Under the pieces are notes generated by a model. The model was not told the DNA's origin and did no database searches. It saw only the letters and a list, made by a program, of their open reading frames with translations. Of a DNA stretch of 64,000 bases, positions 33,769 to 45,514 are shown piece by piece. Origin of the DNA: Tridacna crocea (lineage: Eukaryota; Mollusca; Bivalvia; Cardiida; Cardiidae); contig OX031066.1 in NCBI GenBank assembly GCA_943736015.1, positions 24,970,127-25,034,126 on the forward strand, in the 5' to 3' direction. The position numbers were made by a program, and so were the translations under genes. Numbering within the stretch: the stretch's first letter is position 1; every line of letters begins with the position of its first letter.

Positions 33769-33937
33769 TTGTTTGGTGAAATGTCAGTGTCAAAACTCAC
33801 ATACTAATCTTTTAATTTCTAACGGCAAAGAATATTGAAACTTTTCTTGCATTATGATTTCATACCTTTCGCAATTTCCTTTGTCAAGTTTATATACAAA
33901 TCACTACTTCAAGATCATCCTTCATTTCATCCTTATT

Positions 33938-34102
33938 ACCAAATTGAAAGCATTTGCAGGCGACAAAATAAAAGGATTTGCAGACGATAAAATAAAAGTG
34001 ACTGAAAATTTGAAATTTGTTTTGTGAACTTTTCCCACAATGTTTTCTAAAGGCTTCTTTCTCAGGGGCATCAAAAGTAGGGATTGTGTGGTAATGGGTT
34101 AA
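33938..34102 (-). mobile_element. Family H MITE lacking the left hairpin arm
   Basis: The long arm contains a local duplication (GCATTTGCAGGCGACAAAAT then GGATTTGCAGACGATAAAAT). The hairpin is reduced to CTTTTCCCACAATG. The right end is intact. Confidence 0.75.
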
Positions 34103-34144
34103 ACATTGGCATCAACACCAAAGGACACTATATATTTTAAGTTT

Positions 34145-34369
34145 TTAACCCATTACCACACAATCCCAAGTTTTAACAACCATGTAGGTGAAGGTTTTAC
34201 AAAACATTGTAGAAAAAGGAGAAAATGCTGGTTACCAGCATTTTCTCCTTTTCCCTTAATGTTTTCTGCTCCACAACAAAAATCATCATTTCAGTAACAC
34301 GTAACTTGTCATCTGCAAATCTTTTGAGATTAGACCAGTCTAAATTTTTCTCGTTTGGTAAAGAGCTAA
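34145..34369 (+). mobile_element. Family H MITE
   Basis: Complete apart from the right end CTAA. Confidence 0.8.
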
Positions 34370-34576
34370 TCACAATTTCTTGATTAAAAGTGGCAGTGGT
34401 AGCTCAATCTGCAAGGTTTCATTTTTTCAATTGATGTGGTAAGATAATCATAACAATAAACATTATAGCTATAGATCAAAGTACTATAATCATTTTTGTA
34501 GTTTTTGCACATTGCAACAAACTTGATTGGGCAGTGGGATTTGTTTTGGTAAGAATCAAGAATTGCCATTGGTTAA

Positions 34577-34805
34577 TTAACTCTTTACCACAAAATCCCT
34601 ACTTTTGATGCCCCTGAGAGAGAAGCCTTTAGAAAACATTGTGGGAAAAGGAGAAAATGCTGGTAACAAGCATTTTCTCCTTTTCCCACAAAGTTTTCTA
34701 CCCTTCATAAAACAAATTTCAAATTTTCAGTCAACTTTATTTTGTTGTCTGCAAATGCTCTCAATTTGGACCAGTCTAAAATATTGTCGTTTGGTAATGG
34801 GTTAA
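34577..34805 (+). mobile_element. Family H MITE
   Basis: Complete, TTAA to TTAA. The centre mismatch GTAACAAGC breaks the perfect palindrome. Confidence 0.85.
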
Positions 34806-34874
34806 AGGGAATTAACACACATCCTCTTTAGTATACTTATAGTGAATTTGCTTTCCTTTGATCAAGAGTTCTTG

Positions 34875-35050
34875 TTAAAATCAAAATAATATTGTATAAT
34901 GGTTTATTGTTTAATCAACAGCAGTTGTCAGTATTAATGATGCCCAATGAAAAAAACCACTCGAGCTATGGCCCTTGTGGTTTATTTATTGTGCCTTACA
35001 ATTCACAACAGTAGTTTATTGAATGAAACATCACAATAGGAGGAAGACTA
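34875..35050. mobile_element. GGTTTATTGT palindromic element, copy 1
   Basis: GTTTATTGTTTAATCAACAG and GTAGTTTATTGAATGAAACA are opposite arms around AACCACTCGAGC ... CTTGTGGTTTATTTATTGTG. Confidence 0.6.
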
Positions 35051-35067
35051 TTTCTTAAAAATCTTAC

Positions 35068-35216
35068 CTGGAAGGCATGACCTGCATGGATCAAATGTTT
35101 GTGTTTGGTAGGAGTTGCAAGAAAGTTCTTTACAGCATTGATGACTGTGTGAATCTGTGGGTTCACTAGTATTTCAGTTGCAAAGCTCTCTGTGTTGTGG
35201 CGAATGATTCTTTCTC
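35068..35216 (-). CDS. MAP1: MAP1-family internal coding exon
   Basis: A 149-nt exon with acceptor CCAG (35220-35217) and donor CAG|GTAAGA (GT at 35067-35066). It reads GERIIRHNTESFATEILVNP, then QIHTVINAVKNFLATPTKHK, then HLIHAGHAFQ, and joins in phase 0 to GSGAWILQ of the last exon. The ETEILVNP-like stretch followed by a helix and the LIxAGxAFQ segment matches the conserved N-terminal part of MAP1 heavy chains. The first two bases (GA) complete a Gly codon split by the upstream phase-1 intron, and the exon at 58175-58273 supplies the missing G. The 1931-nt intron to the last exon holds family H copies and two palindromic elements. Confidence 0.9.
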
Positions 35217-35471
35217 CTGGAAAGAAATTGATAATAACATTATACTGGAAAGAAATTTTGCATGATCAGATTGGATAATATGCCTGGTACATATAACATA
35301 TATGTCATGTACACTGGGAAAAACACAGTAAAAGCAGTTTCCCTTTCAGAAGCTCCATATACATGACTACACTATCAACACATATCCAAAATGGAGGCGT
35401 TGATCAAGATTAACATCAAGATTATGCACCAAGCTGCACCTTCTGTGCAGTCTGATTTAAAAGATTTTAAT

Positions 35472-35668
35472 TTAACCCGTTACAAAATGACAAAATATTA
35501 GCCTTGTCCAAATTCAAAACATTTGCAGACAACAATTTCAATGTACAATCTTACTTAGATAGGGTAGAAAATTATGGAAAAAGGGAAAAATGCTGGTTAC
35601 CAGCATTTTCTCTTTTTTCCACAATGTTTTTAAAAGGCCTCTTCTACAGGGATGGTTTGGTAAAGGGT
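35472..35668 (-). mobile_element. Family H MITE in MAP1 intron
   Basis: Long arm shortened; hairpin flanks eroded. The right end reads GGTTTGGTAAAGGGTAG. Confidence 0.75.
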
Positions 35669-35984
35669 AGACAGTATGCTAGACAGTATGAAGACCAATT
35701 TTCTTTTTCATTCACATTGGGGCTAAACTGTTGCTTTTAGTGTGATAAACTGTTGCTTTTAGTGTGATAACAAGATAAATGTTACTGATTGGCTAAAAAG
35801 AATACATGATGGACACAACGAGATCACAAAAGCACATTTTTAAGAAAAACAAGGTACTAATGTGGGCTACTATTGAAGTAGAATAAATAAATGACTTATA
35901 AAATCAACATTAATGAATTTCAAAAACTGTACACTGCAAAAAAGAACTGCTAAGAACTATACTTACATGTATCATCAAAACAAA

Positions 35985-38900
35985 AGAAACAAGAGATGTT
36001 TGTAAAACATGTATGTCCCCCTAATGGCATCCAATTCTAAATATAACATGTGATTATAAACTGTTAAGTTCAAAGTGTAAAAACAACAAAGGGTAATTAC
36101 TCAAAAATTATTAATGATAAATTAACAATTCTTGGGCACTGCACTTCCCTTTTATATGAACTATCAACTTTTAAAGTTTCATCATTTTACCTCAAATACT
36201 TTTTTAATTTATGCTCCGGAAAGAAATTAAGTATGAAAATCAACAAAGGGCAATAACTGCAAAAATATAATGGGCAGAGTTATGGTTCTCATGCAATGCA
36301 CTTCTCCTGAATAAGATCTATCCACAAATAAAGTTTCAAGATGATACCTGAAAAACCTTTTGAGTTATGCTCTGGACAAAAATTAAGTATGAAAATCAAC
36401 AAAGGGCAATAACTCAAAAAATATGATGGGCAGAGTTATGGTACTTGTGCACTGCACTTCTCCTTAATGAGATCTATCCACCTATGAGGTTTCAAGGTGA
36501 TACCTGAAATACTTTTAGAGTTATGCTCTGGACAAAAATTAAGTATGAAAATCAACAAAGGGCAATAACTCAAAAAATATGATGGGCAGAGTTATGGTAC
36601 TTGTGCACTGCACTTCTCCTTAATGAGATCTATCCACCTATGAGGTTTCAAGGTGATACCTGAAATACTTTAAGAGTTATGCTCTGGACAAAAATTAAGT
36701 ATGAAAATCAACAAAGGGCAATAACTCAAAAAATATGATAGGGCAGAGTTATGGTTCTTGTGCACAGCACTTCTCCTTAATGAGATCTTTCCACCTATGA
36801 AGTTTCAAGGTGATACCTGGAATACTTTTAGAGTTATGCTCTGGACAAAAATTAAGTATGAAAATCAACAAAGGGCAATAACTCAAAAAATATGATAGGC
36901 AGAGTTATGGTACTTGTGCACAGCACTTCTCCTTGATGAGATCTATCCATCTACGTAGTTTCAAGATGATACCTGTAATACTTTTAGAGTTATGCTCCAA
37001 CAAAAATTAAGTAAGAAAATCAACAAAGGGCAATAACTCCATAAATATGATGGGCAGAGTTATGGTCCTTGTGCACTGCATTTCTCCTTAATGAGATCTA
37101 TCCACCTATATCGTTTCAAGATGATACCTGAAATACTTTTAGAGTTATGCTCTGGAAAAAAAAATAAGTATGAAAATCAACAAAGGGCAATAAATCCAGA
37201 AATATGATGGATAGAGTTATAGTTCTTGTGCAATGCACTTCTCCTCAATGAGATCTATCCACCTATGAGATTTCAAAGTGATACTTGAAATACTTTTAGA
37301 GTTATGCTCCAGACAAAAATTAAGTATGAAAATCAACAAAGGGCAATAACTCCAAAAATATGATGGGCAGAGTTATGGTTCTTGTGCACTGCACTTCTCC
37401 TTAATGAGATCTATCCACCTATGTAGTTTCAAGATGATACCTAGAATTCTTTTAAGAGTTATGCTCCGACAAAAATTAAGTAAGAAAATCAACAAAGGGC
37501 AATAACTCCATAAATATGATGGGCAGAGTTATGGTACTTGTGCACTGTATTTCTCCTTAATGAGATCTATCCACTTATATCGTTTCAAGATGATACCTGA
37601 AATACTTTTAGAGTTATGCTCTGGAAAAAAAATTAAGTATGAAAATCAACAAAGGGCAATAACTCCAAAAATATGATGGGCAGAGTTATGGTTCTTGTAC
37701 AATGCACTTCTCCTTAATGAGATCTATCCACCTATGAGGTTTCAAGGTGATACCTGAAAAACCTCAAGGTGATACCTGAAATACTTTTTGAGTTATGCTC
37801 CGGACAAAAATTTAAGTATGAAAATCAACAAAGGGCAATAACTCCAACAAGAGGGCCAAGATGGCCCTGTATCGCTCACCTGAATTTCTGAGAGAACCTT
37901 AGCTATTTCTTTCAAAATTTAATCAGCCCTTTCAGAGCAGAAGAATTTTTAAGAATGTCTTCATGTCTGTATAGTGTAAATAGCCCACAGTCATCAGAGC
38001 CTTGTTTCTTGATGGATCAAAATTTCTAGAGCACTTTTTGAAAAGGGTTAGGTAAGAAACATTTCTGAGAAATTATTTCAAAATCTGATCAGCCGTTTCA
38101 GGGAAAAAGAATTTCTTCATGGCCAAATAGTGCAAGTAGCCCCCATTCACCACAGCCATGTTTCTAGACAAATCAGCATTTGGCGAACAGTTTTTGAAAT
38201 GGGTTATCAAAGGAACATCTCTGTGAGATTATTTCAAAATCTGATCAGCTGTTTCAGAGAAGAAGAATTTTAAAGAATTTCCTCATGGCCATATAGTGCA
38301 AGAAACCCCCATTCACCAGAGCCATGTTTCTAGATGGATCAAAATTTCACAAACAATTTTTAAAAAGGGTCATCCAAGGAACATTTCTGTGAAATTATTT
38401 CAAAATCCGACCAGCGGTTTCAGAGAAGATGAATTTTTAAGAATTTCTTCATCTCCCTATAATGCAAGTAGCCCTCATTCACCAGAGCTGTGTTTCTTGA
38501 CAGATCAAAATTTCACGAACAATTTTTGGAAAGGGTCATTCAAGGAACATCCCTGTGAAATTATTTGAAATACTGACAAGCCATTTCAGAGAAGAAGAAT
38601 TTTAAAGAATTTCTTAATTTCCATATAGTGCAAGTAGCCACCATTCACCAGAGCCACATTTTTTGACGGATCAAAATTTTACCAACAATTTTTGAAAAGG
38701 GTCACCCAAGGAACAATCCTGTGAAATTATTTCAAAATCTGACCAGCGGTTTCAGAGAAGAAGAATTTTTAAGAATTCCTTTATTTCCCTATAGTGCAAG
38801 TACACCCCATTCACCAGAGCCACATTTTTTGACGGATCAAAATTTTACGAACAAATTTTGGAAAGGGTCATTCAAGGAACATCTCTGTGAAATTATTTCA

Positions 38901-39565
38901 AATTCTGATCAGCCGTTTCAGAGAAGAAGAATTTTTTAAGAATTTCTTAATTTCCGTATAGTCCAAGTAGCCCCCATTCACCAGAGCCACATTTTTTGAC
39001 GGATCAAAATTTTACCAACAATTTCGAAAAGAGTCACCCAAGGAACAATCCTGTGAAATTATTTCAAAATCTGACCTGCGGTTTCAGAGAAGAAGATTTT
39101 TAAAGAATTTCTTAGAAAATTACATTTGGTTGCCATGGCAACCAGTTTTTGATGGAATCAAATTCTGTGAACAATTTTGAAAGAGGACCTCCCAAGGAAC
39201 ATTCCAGCCAAGTTTGGTCCAAATCCGCCCAGCGGTTTAGGAGGAGTTGATGTTTAAAGAATTGTTGACGACGCACGATGCACGACGGACACCGGGTGAT
39301 CCTAAAAGCTCCCCTTGAGCACGTTGTGCTCAGGTGAGCTAAAAATATGATGGGCAGAGTTATGATACTTGTGCACTGCACTTCTCCTTAATGAGGTCTA
39401 TCCACCTATGAAGTTTCCAGATGATACCTGAAATACTTTTTGAGTTATACTCCGGACAAAAATGTGCTCTATGGACCGACTGACCGACGGACGGAGCGAC
39501 CGACTGACGGATTGACCGACAAGTGCATAGCAATATATCCCATCTTCTTCGAAGGGAGGCATAAT
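35985..39565 (+). mobile_element. Tandem-core element of ~155-bp units (outer element)
   Basis: Starts AAACAAGAGATGTTTGTAAA. About 11-12 units follow, marked by CAACAAAGGGCAATAACTC at roughly 36085, 36241, 36400, 36555, 36711, 36866, 37024, 37180, 37335, 37492, 37647 and 37827. The run is broken at 37848-39341 by an inserted element, resumes, and ends in GGACGG/GACCGACTGACC repeats (39474-39525). Organisation (tandem ~160-bp core with conserved ends) resembles pearl-type elements known from bivalves. Confidence 0.8.
37848..39341 (+). mobile_element. Tandem-core element of ~163-bp units (nested)
   Basis: Begins GAGGGCCAAGATGGCCCTGT then ATCGCTCACCTGA, and ends TTGTGCTCAGGTGAGC, giving short inverted ends. 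About seven inner units are marked by CACCAGAGCC-type sequence at about 37994, 38149, 38312, 38479, 38647, 38811 and 38979. It splits the outer element's AACTCCAAAAATATGATGGG. Confidence 0.8.
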
Positions 39566-39637
39566 TACCCAAATAAGAAGTCTCATCAAGCAGAAAGCTA
39601 TCTACATCAAAAGAAGCGAAACTGATTTTGTGAATAT

Positions 39638-39800
39638 TTAACTCTTCATGGCACAATCCTGATTTTAAAGACCCTGTGAAAGAAGGCTCTTGGAAATATG
39701 GTGGAAAAAGGAGTAAATGCTTCTCTTTTTTTTACGCTTTCTCAACACTTTAGTGACCTTCTGGTCTACAAATGCTTTTTGGTTGTAATTGCATAAAATT
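39638..39800 (+). mobile_element. Family H MITE, decayed
   Basis: The left end TTAACTCTTCATGGCACA and short arm are visible. Most of the hairpin is lost. Confidence 0.55.
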
Positions 39801-39818
39801 TCGTAATCTGTGAAAGAT

Positions 39819-40038
39819 TTAACTCATTACCAAACAACAATCTTTTAGGCTTGTCCAAATCGAAAACATTTGCAGACGACAATATGAAAGTGACTGAAAA
39901 TTTGAAATTTGTTTTGTGAAGAGTAGAAAGCGTGGGAAAAGGAGAAAATGCATTTTTTTTCCCTTTTCCCAGAATGTTTTCTAAAGGCTTCTTTCTCAGG
40001 GTTGTCAAAAGTATGGATTGTGTGGTAATGGGTTTTAA
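39819..40038 (-). mobile_element. Family H MITE
   Basis: Complete ends. The hairpin centre (GGTTACCAGC) is deleted and replaced by a T-run. Confidence 0.8.
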
Positions 40039-40179
40039 AGCAATTAAACATACAAAGAATATAAAGTAAGACAGTAAAGAACAAATACAAAGGATTGTTT
40101 GAGGTCGACCTTACCATCCTTCAAATGAATTCCATATCGTATAGCTTTAAAAAAAATTAAACCAAACATTAATTTCATA

Positions 40180-41935
40180 AACAGGAGGACAATGATGGTC
40201 CTATATCGCTCACCTGAGTACCAAAGAGCACAGGTCTAAAATAACGATAAATACCAAATTACAAGGTTCAAGGCAAAATGATAATGAAACAAGAGCAGCA
40301 AATTGTTGCAATTTAACTAGAGACTTTTGAAGTTCCATTCCATACAAGCAAGAAATACTGTAAAAATGAAGATCAAAGTGCAATTACTCAAAATCAGCGC
40401 TAGGTAGAGTTATTGTTCTTGCACACTGTACTCCATAATATTGCAACAAACATGCATACCAAGTTTAAAGTCGTTCTGAGTTAAGATGACAGTTATATTC
40501 AGGGCAGGCACTAAATGCTGTAAAAATGACATTCAAAGGGAAACAACTCAAAGACAGCACAAGGTAGAGTTACAATTTTTAGGCACTGTACTTCCAAATA
40601 TTGCAGCAAATAAGCATACCAAATTTCACGTCATTCCTCAACCCTTTCCCAAACAATCCCTGGTTTTTACGGGTCAGGAATAAAAGCCTTTTGAAAACAA
40701 TGTGGGAAAATGAGAAAATGCTGGTAACCGGCATTTTTCCTTTTCCCACAATGTTTTCTACCCTATCATATAGAAAAATCATCTTTTTAACAACTGTTGA
40801 TTTGTCATCTGCAAAATGCTTTGAATTTGATCTGATCCAAAATTTGCCGTTTGGGAAAGGGTTAAAATGACAAAGTTTTGCTCCGGACAAGCAAGGAATG
40901 CTACAGAAATGAAGGTCAAAGGGGGAATAACTAAAAATTTGTGCGAGGAAGTTATGGCTCCTGTGCAATACACTCCATATTTTTTCAACAATCATGCATA
41001 TCAAATTTGAAGATGTGCAGGTCGTAGATGACAAAGTTATAGTCCAAACAAGCATAAAATGCTGTAAAAATTTCAATGGGAAATAACTCATAGATAGTAT
41101 GAGGTAGAGTTATGGTTCGTTCACACTGCACTCTGTATTATTGTAACAAACACAAATGCCAAGTTTCAAGTCAATCGGACTGGAGATGACAAAGTTATAC
41201 TCCAGACCAAGAACTATTCTAAAGAACTTTCTAATTCAAGGGCAAATAACTCCAGCTATTGTGGTCTGATAACACCCATAATTGAACTCATTCGAGATCT
41301 TACAGTCATATATCTTTTGACCAAGTTTGGAACTAATTGGTTGATATTTGTAGATACTAGAGTGTAAACAACGTGAAATACAGCAATTTTTCGAATTCAA
41401 GGGCAAATAACTCCAGTTGTTTGGGTCCAACTACATCCATAATAAAACTCATCCAAGATCTTATGGTCATGTATATTTTGTCCAAGTTTGAAGCCAATTG
41501 GTTAATAATTATAGATGCTTGAGTGAAAACAAAGTCAAATGTAACAATTTTTCTAATTCAAGGGCAAATAACTACGGTCGTTCTGGTCCGATTAGACCCA
41601 TAATCGAACTCATCTGAGATCTTAAGGTCTTATATATTTTGACCAAGTTTGGCGCTAATTGGTTGATATTTGTAGATGCTAGAGTGTAAACAAAGTAAAA
41701 TATAGTAATTTTTTTAATTCAAGGGCCAGTAACTACAGATGTTCTGGTCCGATTACACCCATAATAAAACTCATTCGGGATCTTATGGTCATATACACTT
41801 CGACCAAGTTTGGTGCTGATTGGTTGATATTTGTAGATGCTAGAGTGTTAACAAGGAAATGTGAACGGACGACGGATGGTGAGTGATCAGAATAGCTCAC
41901 TCTGAGCACATCCTGCTCAGGTGAGCTAAAAAGCA
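40180..41935 (+). mobile_element. Tandem-core element with the same ends, second copy
   Basis: Begins GAGGACAATGATGGTCCTAT then ATCGCTCACCTGA, and ends CTGCTCAGGTGAGC. Its core differs: about four ~135-bp units (GCTCCGGACAAGCAAGGAAT type), then four 161-bp units marked by TTCAAGGGCAAATAACT at 41236, 41397, 41558 and 41720. Split by a family H insertion at 40639-40865. Confidence 0.8.
40639..40865 (+). mobile_element. Family H MITE nested in a tandem-core element
   Basis: Belongs to the subfamily with ACCCTTTCCCAAACAATC and CGTTTGGGAAAGGGTTAA ends. It interrupts the element at 40180-41935. Confidence 0.85.
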
Positions 41936-41949
41936 ATCCTTGGTGGAAT

Positions 41950-42355
41950 CATCTTTGCAAGCCAAGGCTGATGATTCACTACGCTTCTCTACCTTTGGCG
42001 GATCAAGCTTGATTTTTACATTTCCCCCAATACGCTTTTTCATTGGATGCAGCCAGCTCTAACTGCAACGAATGAAATTGCTCGTAGCATTTCATCTTTG
42101 ATAAAAATAGAAAAAGGTGGCTACCTTTCGAATAGAAGATAAACATGGAAACCTACGTGGATGTCTGCTAATATTGCTTGTGTATTCATAAGCGGTTTGT
42201 AAAACTATATTTCATTTGCGTTTAGAAATATGATGTAATGGGGGGGTAATAACCAGCATCCAATAAAGGGTGCATTGCAGGAATCTCGAAATTGGGCTCA
42301 ATCAGCCATGGTAAGATCCACATAGTGATTGTAACCTTGGCTCGCGAAGATGTAT
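41950..42355 (-). mobile_element. Non-autonomous TIR element, copy 2
   Basis: Same element in opposite orientation. Shared inner landmarks are TAACTGCAACGAATGAAATT, AATAACCAGCATCCAATA and ATAAGCGGTTTGTAAAAC. Confidence 0.8.
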
Positions 42356-42448
42356 TGCAATATAAGCTTCTACAATTTCATAGATATTTTGTTAAAAATA
42401 ACTGATTTGATGTTAATCAGATATCAAGTTTCCTTGAGAGACAATGAC

Positions 42449-42555
42449 TCTTTACCAAATGACAAATTTTTAAATTCAACCAAATTGAAAGCATTTACAT
42501 TATGACAAATTAATGATCATTTATCTCTTTGATACCTGGGTAGAAAGCATATGAA
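42449..42555 (-). mobile_element. Family H fragment, left half
   Basis: Left end and long arm (CTCTTTACCAAATGACAA, AAATTGAAAGCATTTACA). Confidence 0.55.
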
Positions 42556-42559
42556 ACCA

Positions 42560-42665
42560 TATGGTTTAGCCAATCACAAGTTCTGTTCCTATCACACTGA
42601 CAAAATTTTGAAGAAGAAGACTAAGAATGTTCTTAAGAACAGTTGGTGAATACAGGCCCAGGAGC
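42560..42665. mobile_element. GTATTCACCAA palindromic element, half
   Basis: GGTTTAGCCAATCACAAG, AAGACTAAGAATGTTCTTAA and GTTGGTGAATACAGGCCC match the right half of the 54308-54515 element. A further piece is at 18498-18545. Confidence 0.65.
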
Positions 42666-42674
42666 ATTAAATTT

Positions 42675-42745
42675 TGTACACAGTGTGGATCAAGATCAGC
42701 CTATACTAAATGTGCAGTCTGATCTCTGATCTAGATTATGAACAA
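42675..42745. mobile_element. GTGTAGATC palindromic repeat, diverged
   Basis: GTGTGGATCAAGATCAGCCT and GCAGTCTGATCTCTGATCTA. Confidence 0.6.
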
Positions 42746-42886
42746 ACTGTCTATTGATCTTGGACATTCTCTGAATTTCATCTACTTTTTTTCCACTTGA
42801 AGTGCCGCGACAACTGGCATGCCGAGAGATCATTCTGAGTAATCAAGGAGAAGAGCACTTCCATCCCAGTAATTAATGATCCATTG

Positions 42887-43083
42887 CTCAGAGCTCCAGG
42901 TAGAGGAAGCGATTTTGACTTCAAAATTGAAAATATTTATCATTCTCCACTAAATCCAATGTTGCGGGTATTCATTCATAAGAATCGTCTCATCAAGACG
43001 ATTCTAATGAGTACACACAACATAGGGTTTCAAAGAGAAATAATGGATTTAGAATACTATTGCTCCTCTTATCTGAAGCTCTG
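42887..43083. mobile_element. Palindromic element II, full copy
   Basis: Terminal inverted repeats AGAGCTCCAGGTAGAGGAAG and its diverged complement (CCTCTTATCTGAAGCTCT). The central hairpin is AAGAATCGTCTC / AAGACGATTCTAATGAG. Confidence 0.75.
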
Positions 43084-43439
43084 ATTGCATGTGCTATGAT
43101 ATTCTCATGTCACTCTCAATCTTTTCAGACAAAAGGAACAATGATTAACAATTACACAAAAGTATTTTTTGCATATCTAGTCCTGTACAGGTAACTATAT
43201 TTCATGGTATTCTCCACCTATTCATACCATCCCAATTGTTCATGTCTCTTGCTAAAAATTCCACTGCATTCAACATTATTTTGTTATCATTTTCGTAAAT
43301 TTTGTCTCAAAAAATAATTTTTTATTAGTTTCAAGACTGCAGATGATTAGCAAACTGCAAAAAATTTTATTTATTATCAGCAAATCTATCAATTTTGACA
43401 TGAATACCAATATATTTTCATATATCATTTTATAGTTCT

Positions 43440-43640
43440 TTATCAATTACCAAAATTTTGAAAGTTTTGAAATTAAATCATTTTCAGATAACAAAATATA
43501 GGTAACTCAAAAATCGAAATTTGTTTTTAATACAGCAGAAAACATTACAGGATCAGGAGAAAATGCTGGTTACAAGCATTTTCTCTATTGCCCCCATCTA
43601 TCCAAATGCTATCATTCTCAGGGTCGTTAAAACTTGGACA
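43440..43640 (-). mobile_element. Family H MITE, diverged
   Basis: The long arm is poorly kept. Hairpin GAGAAAATGCTGGTTACAAG; the short arm ends TCGTTAAAACTTGG without TTAA. Confidence 0.6.
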
Positions 43641-44136
43641 AATTATTGCAAAATCATGGCACAGAATTGAAATTCATTTAACAAATTTTGGTCACACAAG
43701 AAAACACGAAAAAGGTCATTTTCTGCTTTTCTTTTGTAAAAAGACAGGTTTTGAAGTTACTTGCTACCTTTTATGACAAATTTTTGTCAAATAATGCCGA
43801 AATACCAATCCGGAAATTAACAGACAAGGAAAACTGATTGGTGCAAGAACACTGAAACCCATGCCAAAACAAAGTAGCTCTTTGACAATGTCATATCAGA
43901 GTCACTGCAAGCTGCCTTTTCAGCTGTTACAGGACTTTAACCAATAAATTTACAAAAATATCTAAATATAACAGACTTTTTTGCTACAAATCATCAATAT
44001 GGATTGCTCAATCTATAGTTGGGAACCATTATTGTCATACCCTCTTACATGAAAAATTATGTCCCACAGATTTATAGCTGCGGGAATAAGTGTACCTTTG
44101 AAATAAAAAGCTAGTGGGAAGACTGAGTGTTTGCTC

Positions 44137-44482
44137 ATTTTATCTCCCGCTAGATGGCATTCTACAATACACATCTATCTAATTTGGGCATCCTGGGTAT
44201 AGAACCGGACTACTTTTCTATGGGACAACCGTTACTTTGAATTTCAAACTGAAATAAACGTTTACTGAAACTCTACCTGGTGCCATTCATTCAGCTATGA
44301 TCAGCAGTTTAGAGGCATCTGGAGCTAATACAGGCCTGATTTCTCCTCAAACATATTGATAAATGCCATTTTCTCCATTGCTACTTTATAGCACGTATTA
44401 CTACAATTGCCCGCAAAATGGGGAAGTGATGCATCATAGAAGACAGGTCGAGTCCTTGAAGAATATGACATGCGCAGACAAC
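44137..44482 (+). repeat. Intronic duplicated block, copy 1
   Basis: TATCTCCCGCTAGATGGCAT, ATCTAATTTGGGCATCCTGG, TTACTTTGAATTTCAA, CATTCAGCTATGATC and GTATGACATGCGCA-type blocks recur in the same order at 47412-47775. Confidence 0.75.
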
Positions 44483-44833
44483 GAGTGTTTGCTCATATCT
44501 TGTCATTTCTTTTTTCACATTTCATGGCATTAACATGTTAATGTCTACCAGGCAGTGCTAACCATCCCCCATGAACAAATATTTTTTAGAGGATTAGGCA
44601 GTATTGATACATATCAAAGATATGTGGAGGAATGTAAATGAGTAGATTGCATGATTACTGAGGTCCCAGGGGATGTCTGGAAACTACAGAGTACAACAGT
44701 CAATATGTGACAAATGAACCCACAACAGTCACATAAATATGTTGCCCACTACATAATTTAGCTTTAGAATTGTAACAATATCCGTAATAACATTGATAAC
44801 CATTAGTGCTTGTGATCTATTCATACTACTCTT

Positions 44834-45061
44834 TTCACTCTTTACCACATGAGAAAATTTTAGACTGGTCCGAATTCAAAGCATTTGCAGACGACAAACT
44901 AAAGTTGACTGAAAAATAGAAATTTGTTCTGGGAAGGGTAGAAAACACTGTGGGAAAAGGAGAAAATGCTGGTTACCAGCATTTTCTCCTTTTCCCATGG
45001 TGTTTTCAAAAGGCTTCTTTCTCAGGGGCGCCAAAAGCAGGGATTGTGTTGTAATGGGTTA
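44834..45061 (-). mobile_element. Family H MITE
   Basis: Very close to the reference at 25294. The left TTAA is mutated to TTCA. Confidence 0.85.
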
Positions 45062-45270
45062 ACCAGACAATCCTGTTTGGACAACCCCTAAGGAAGGACA
45101 ATTTTGAAAGTAGAAAATACTAGCAACCAGCATAAGTTTTTCCTCTGTGCAAGAAGTCTAAGAGTTTTATGAAAGCGAAATTCAAATAAGTCCACATGTT
45201 GAGAATTAAGTTTCATTTTATTTTTACCAAAATGACCTTGTAATATTTTCTGAGATGTTATCTGATATTT

Positions 45271-45473
45271 AGAGCTCAAGATAAGAGGTGCGGGAAGATG
45301 GTATTCTAAATCCATTATTTTTCTTCCATTTTAAGCCTATGTTTTTGGTACTCATAAGGATATTCTCTATGAGACAAATTCTAATGAGTACCCATAACAC
45401 AGGCTATACTGGAATGTAAAAAACATTTTCAATTTTGAAATGAAAATCACTCCCTCTATCTGGAGCTCTGTGA
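45271..45473. mobile_element. Palindromic element II, diverged copy
   Basis: Ends AGAGCTCAAGATAAGAGG and CTCTATCTGGAGCTCT. Inner TCTAAATCCATTATTT and TACTCATAAGG ... GAGTACCCATAACA match the copy at 42887. Confidence 0.7.
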
Positions 45474-45514
45474 TATAGGTTGTCTAAAAAGGCCTTTCTT
45501 TCTTAAATTTCTAC

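Larger units (their letters stand above)
33137..35067 (-). other. MAP1 intron between the 149-nt exon and the last exon
   Basis: It is bounded by GT at 35067-35066 and AG at 33138-33137 and is 1931 nt long. It holds two copies of the GTAAAGTGT palindromic repeat, a PolyPal-type repeat with a CCCC hairpin end, three family H copies and a palindromic GTTTATTGT element. Confidence 0.85.
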
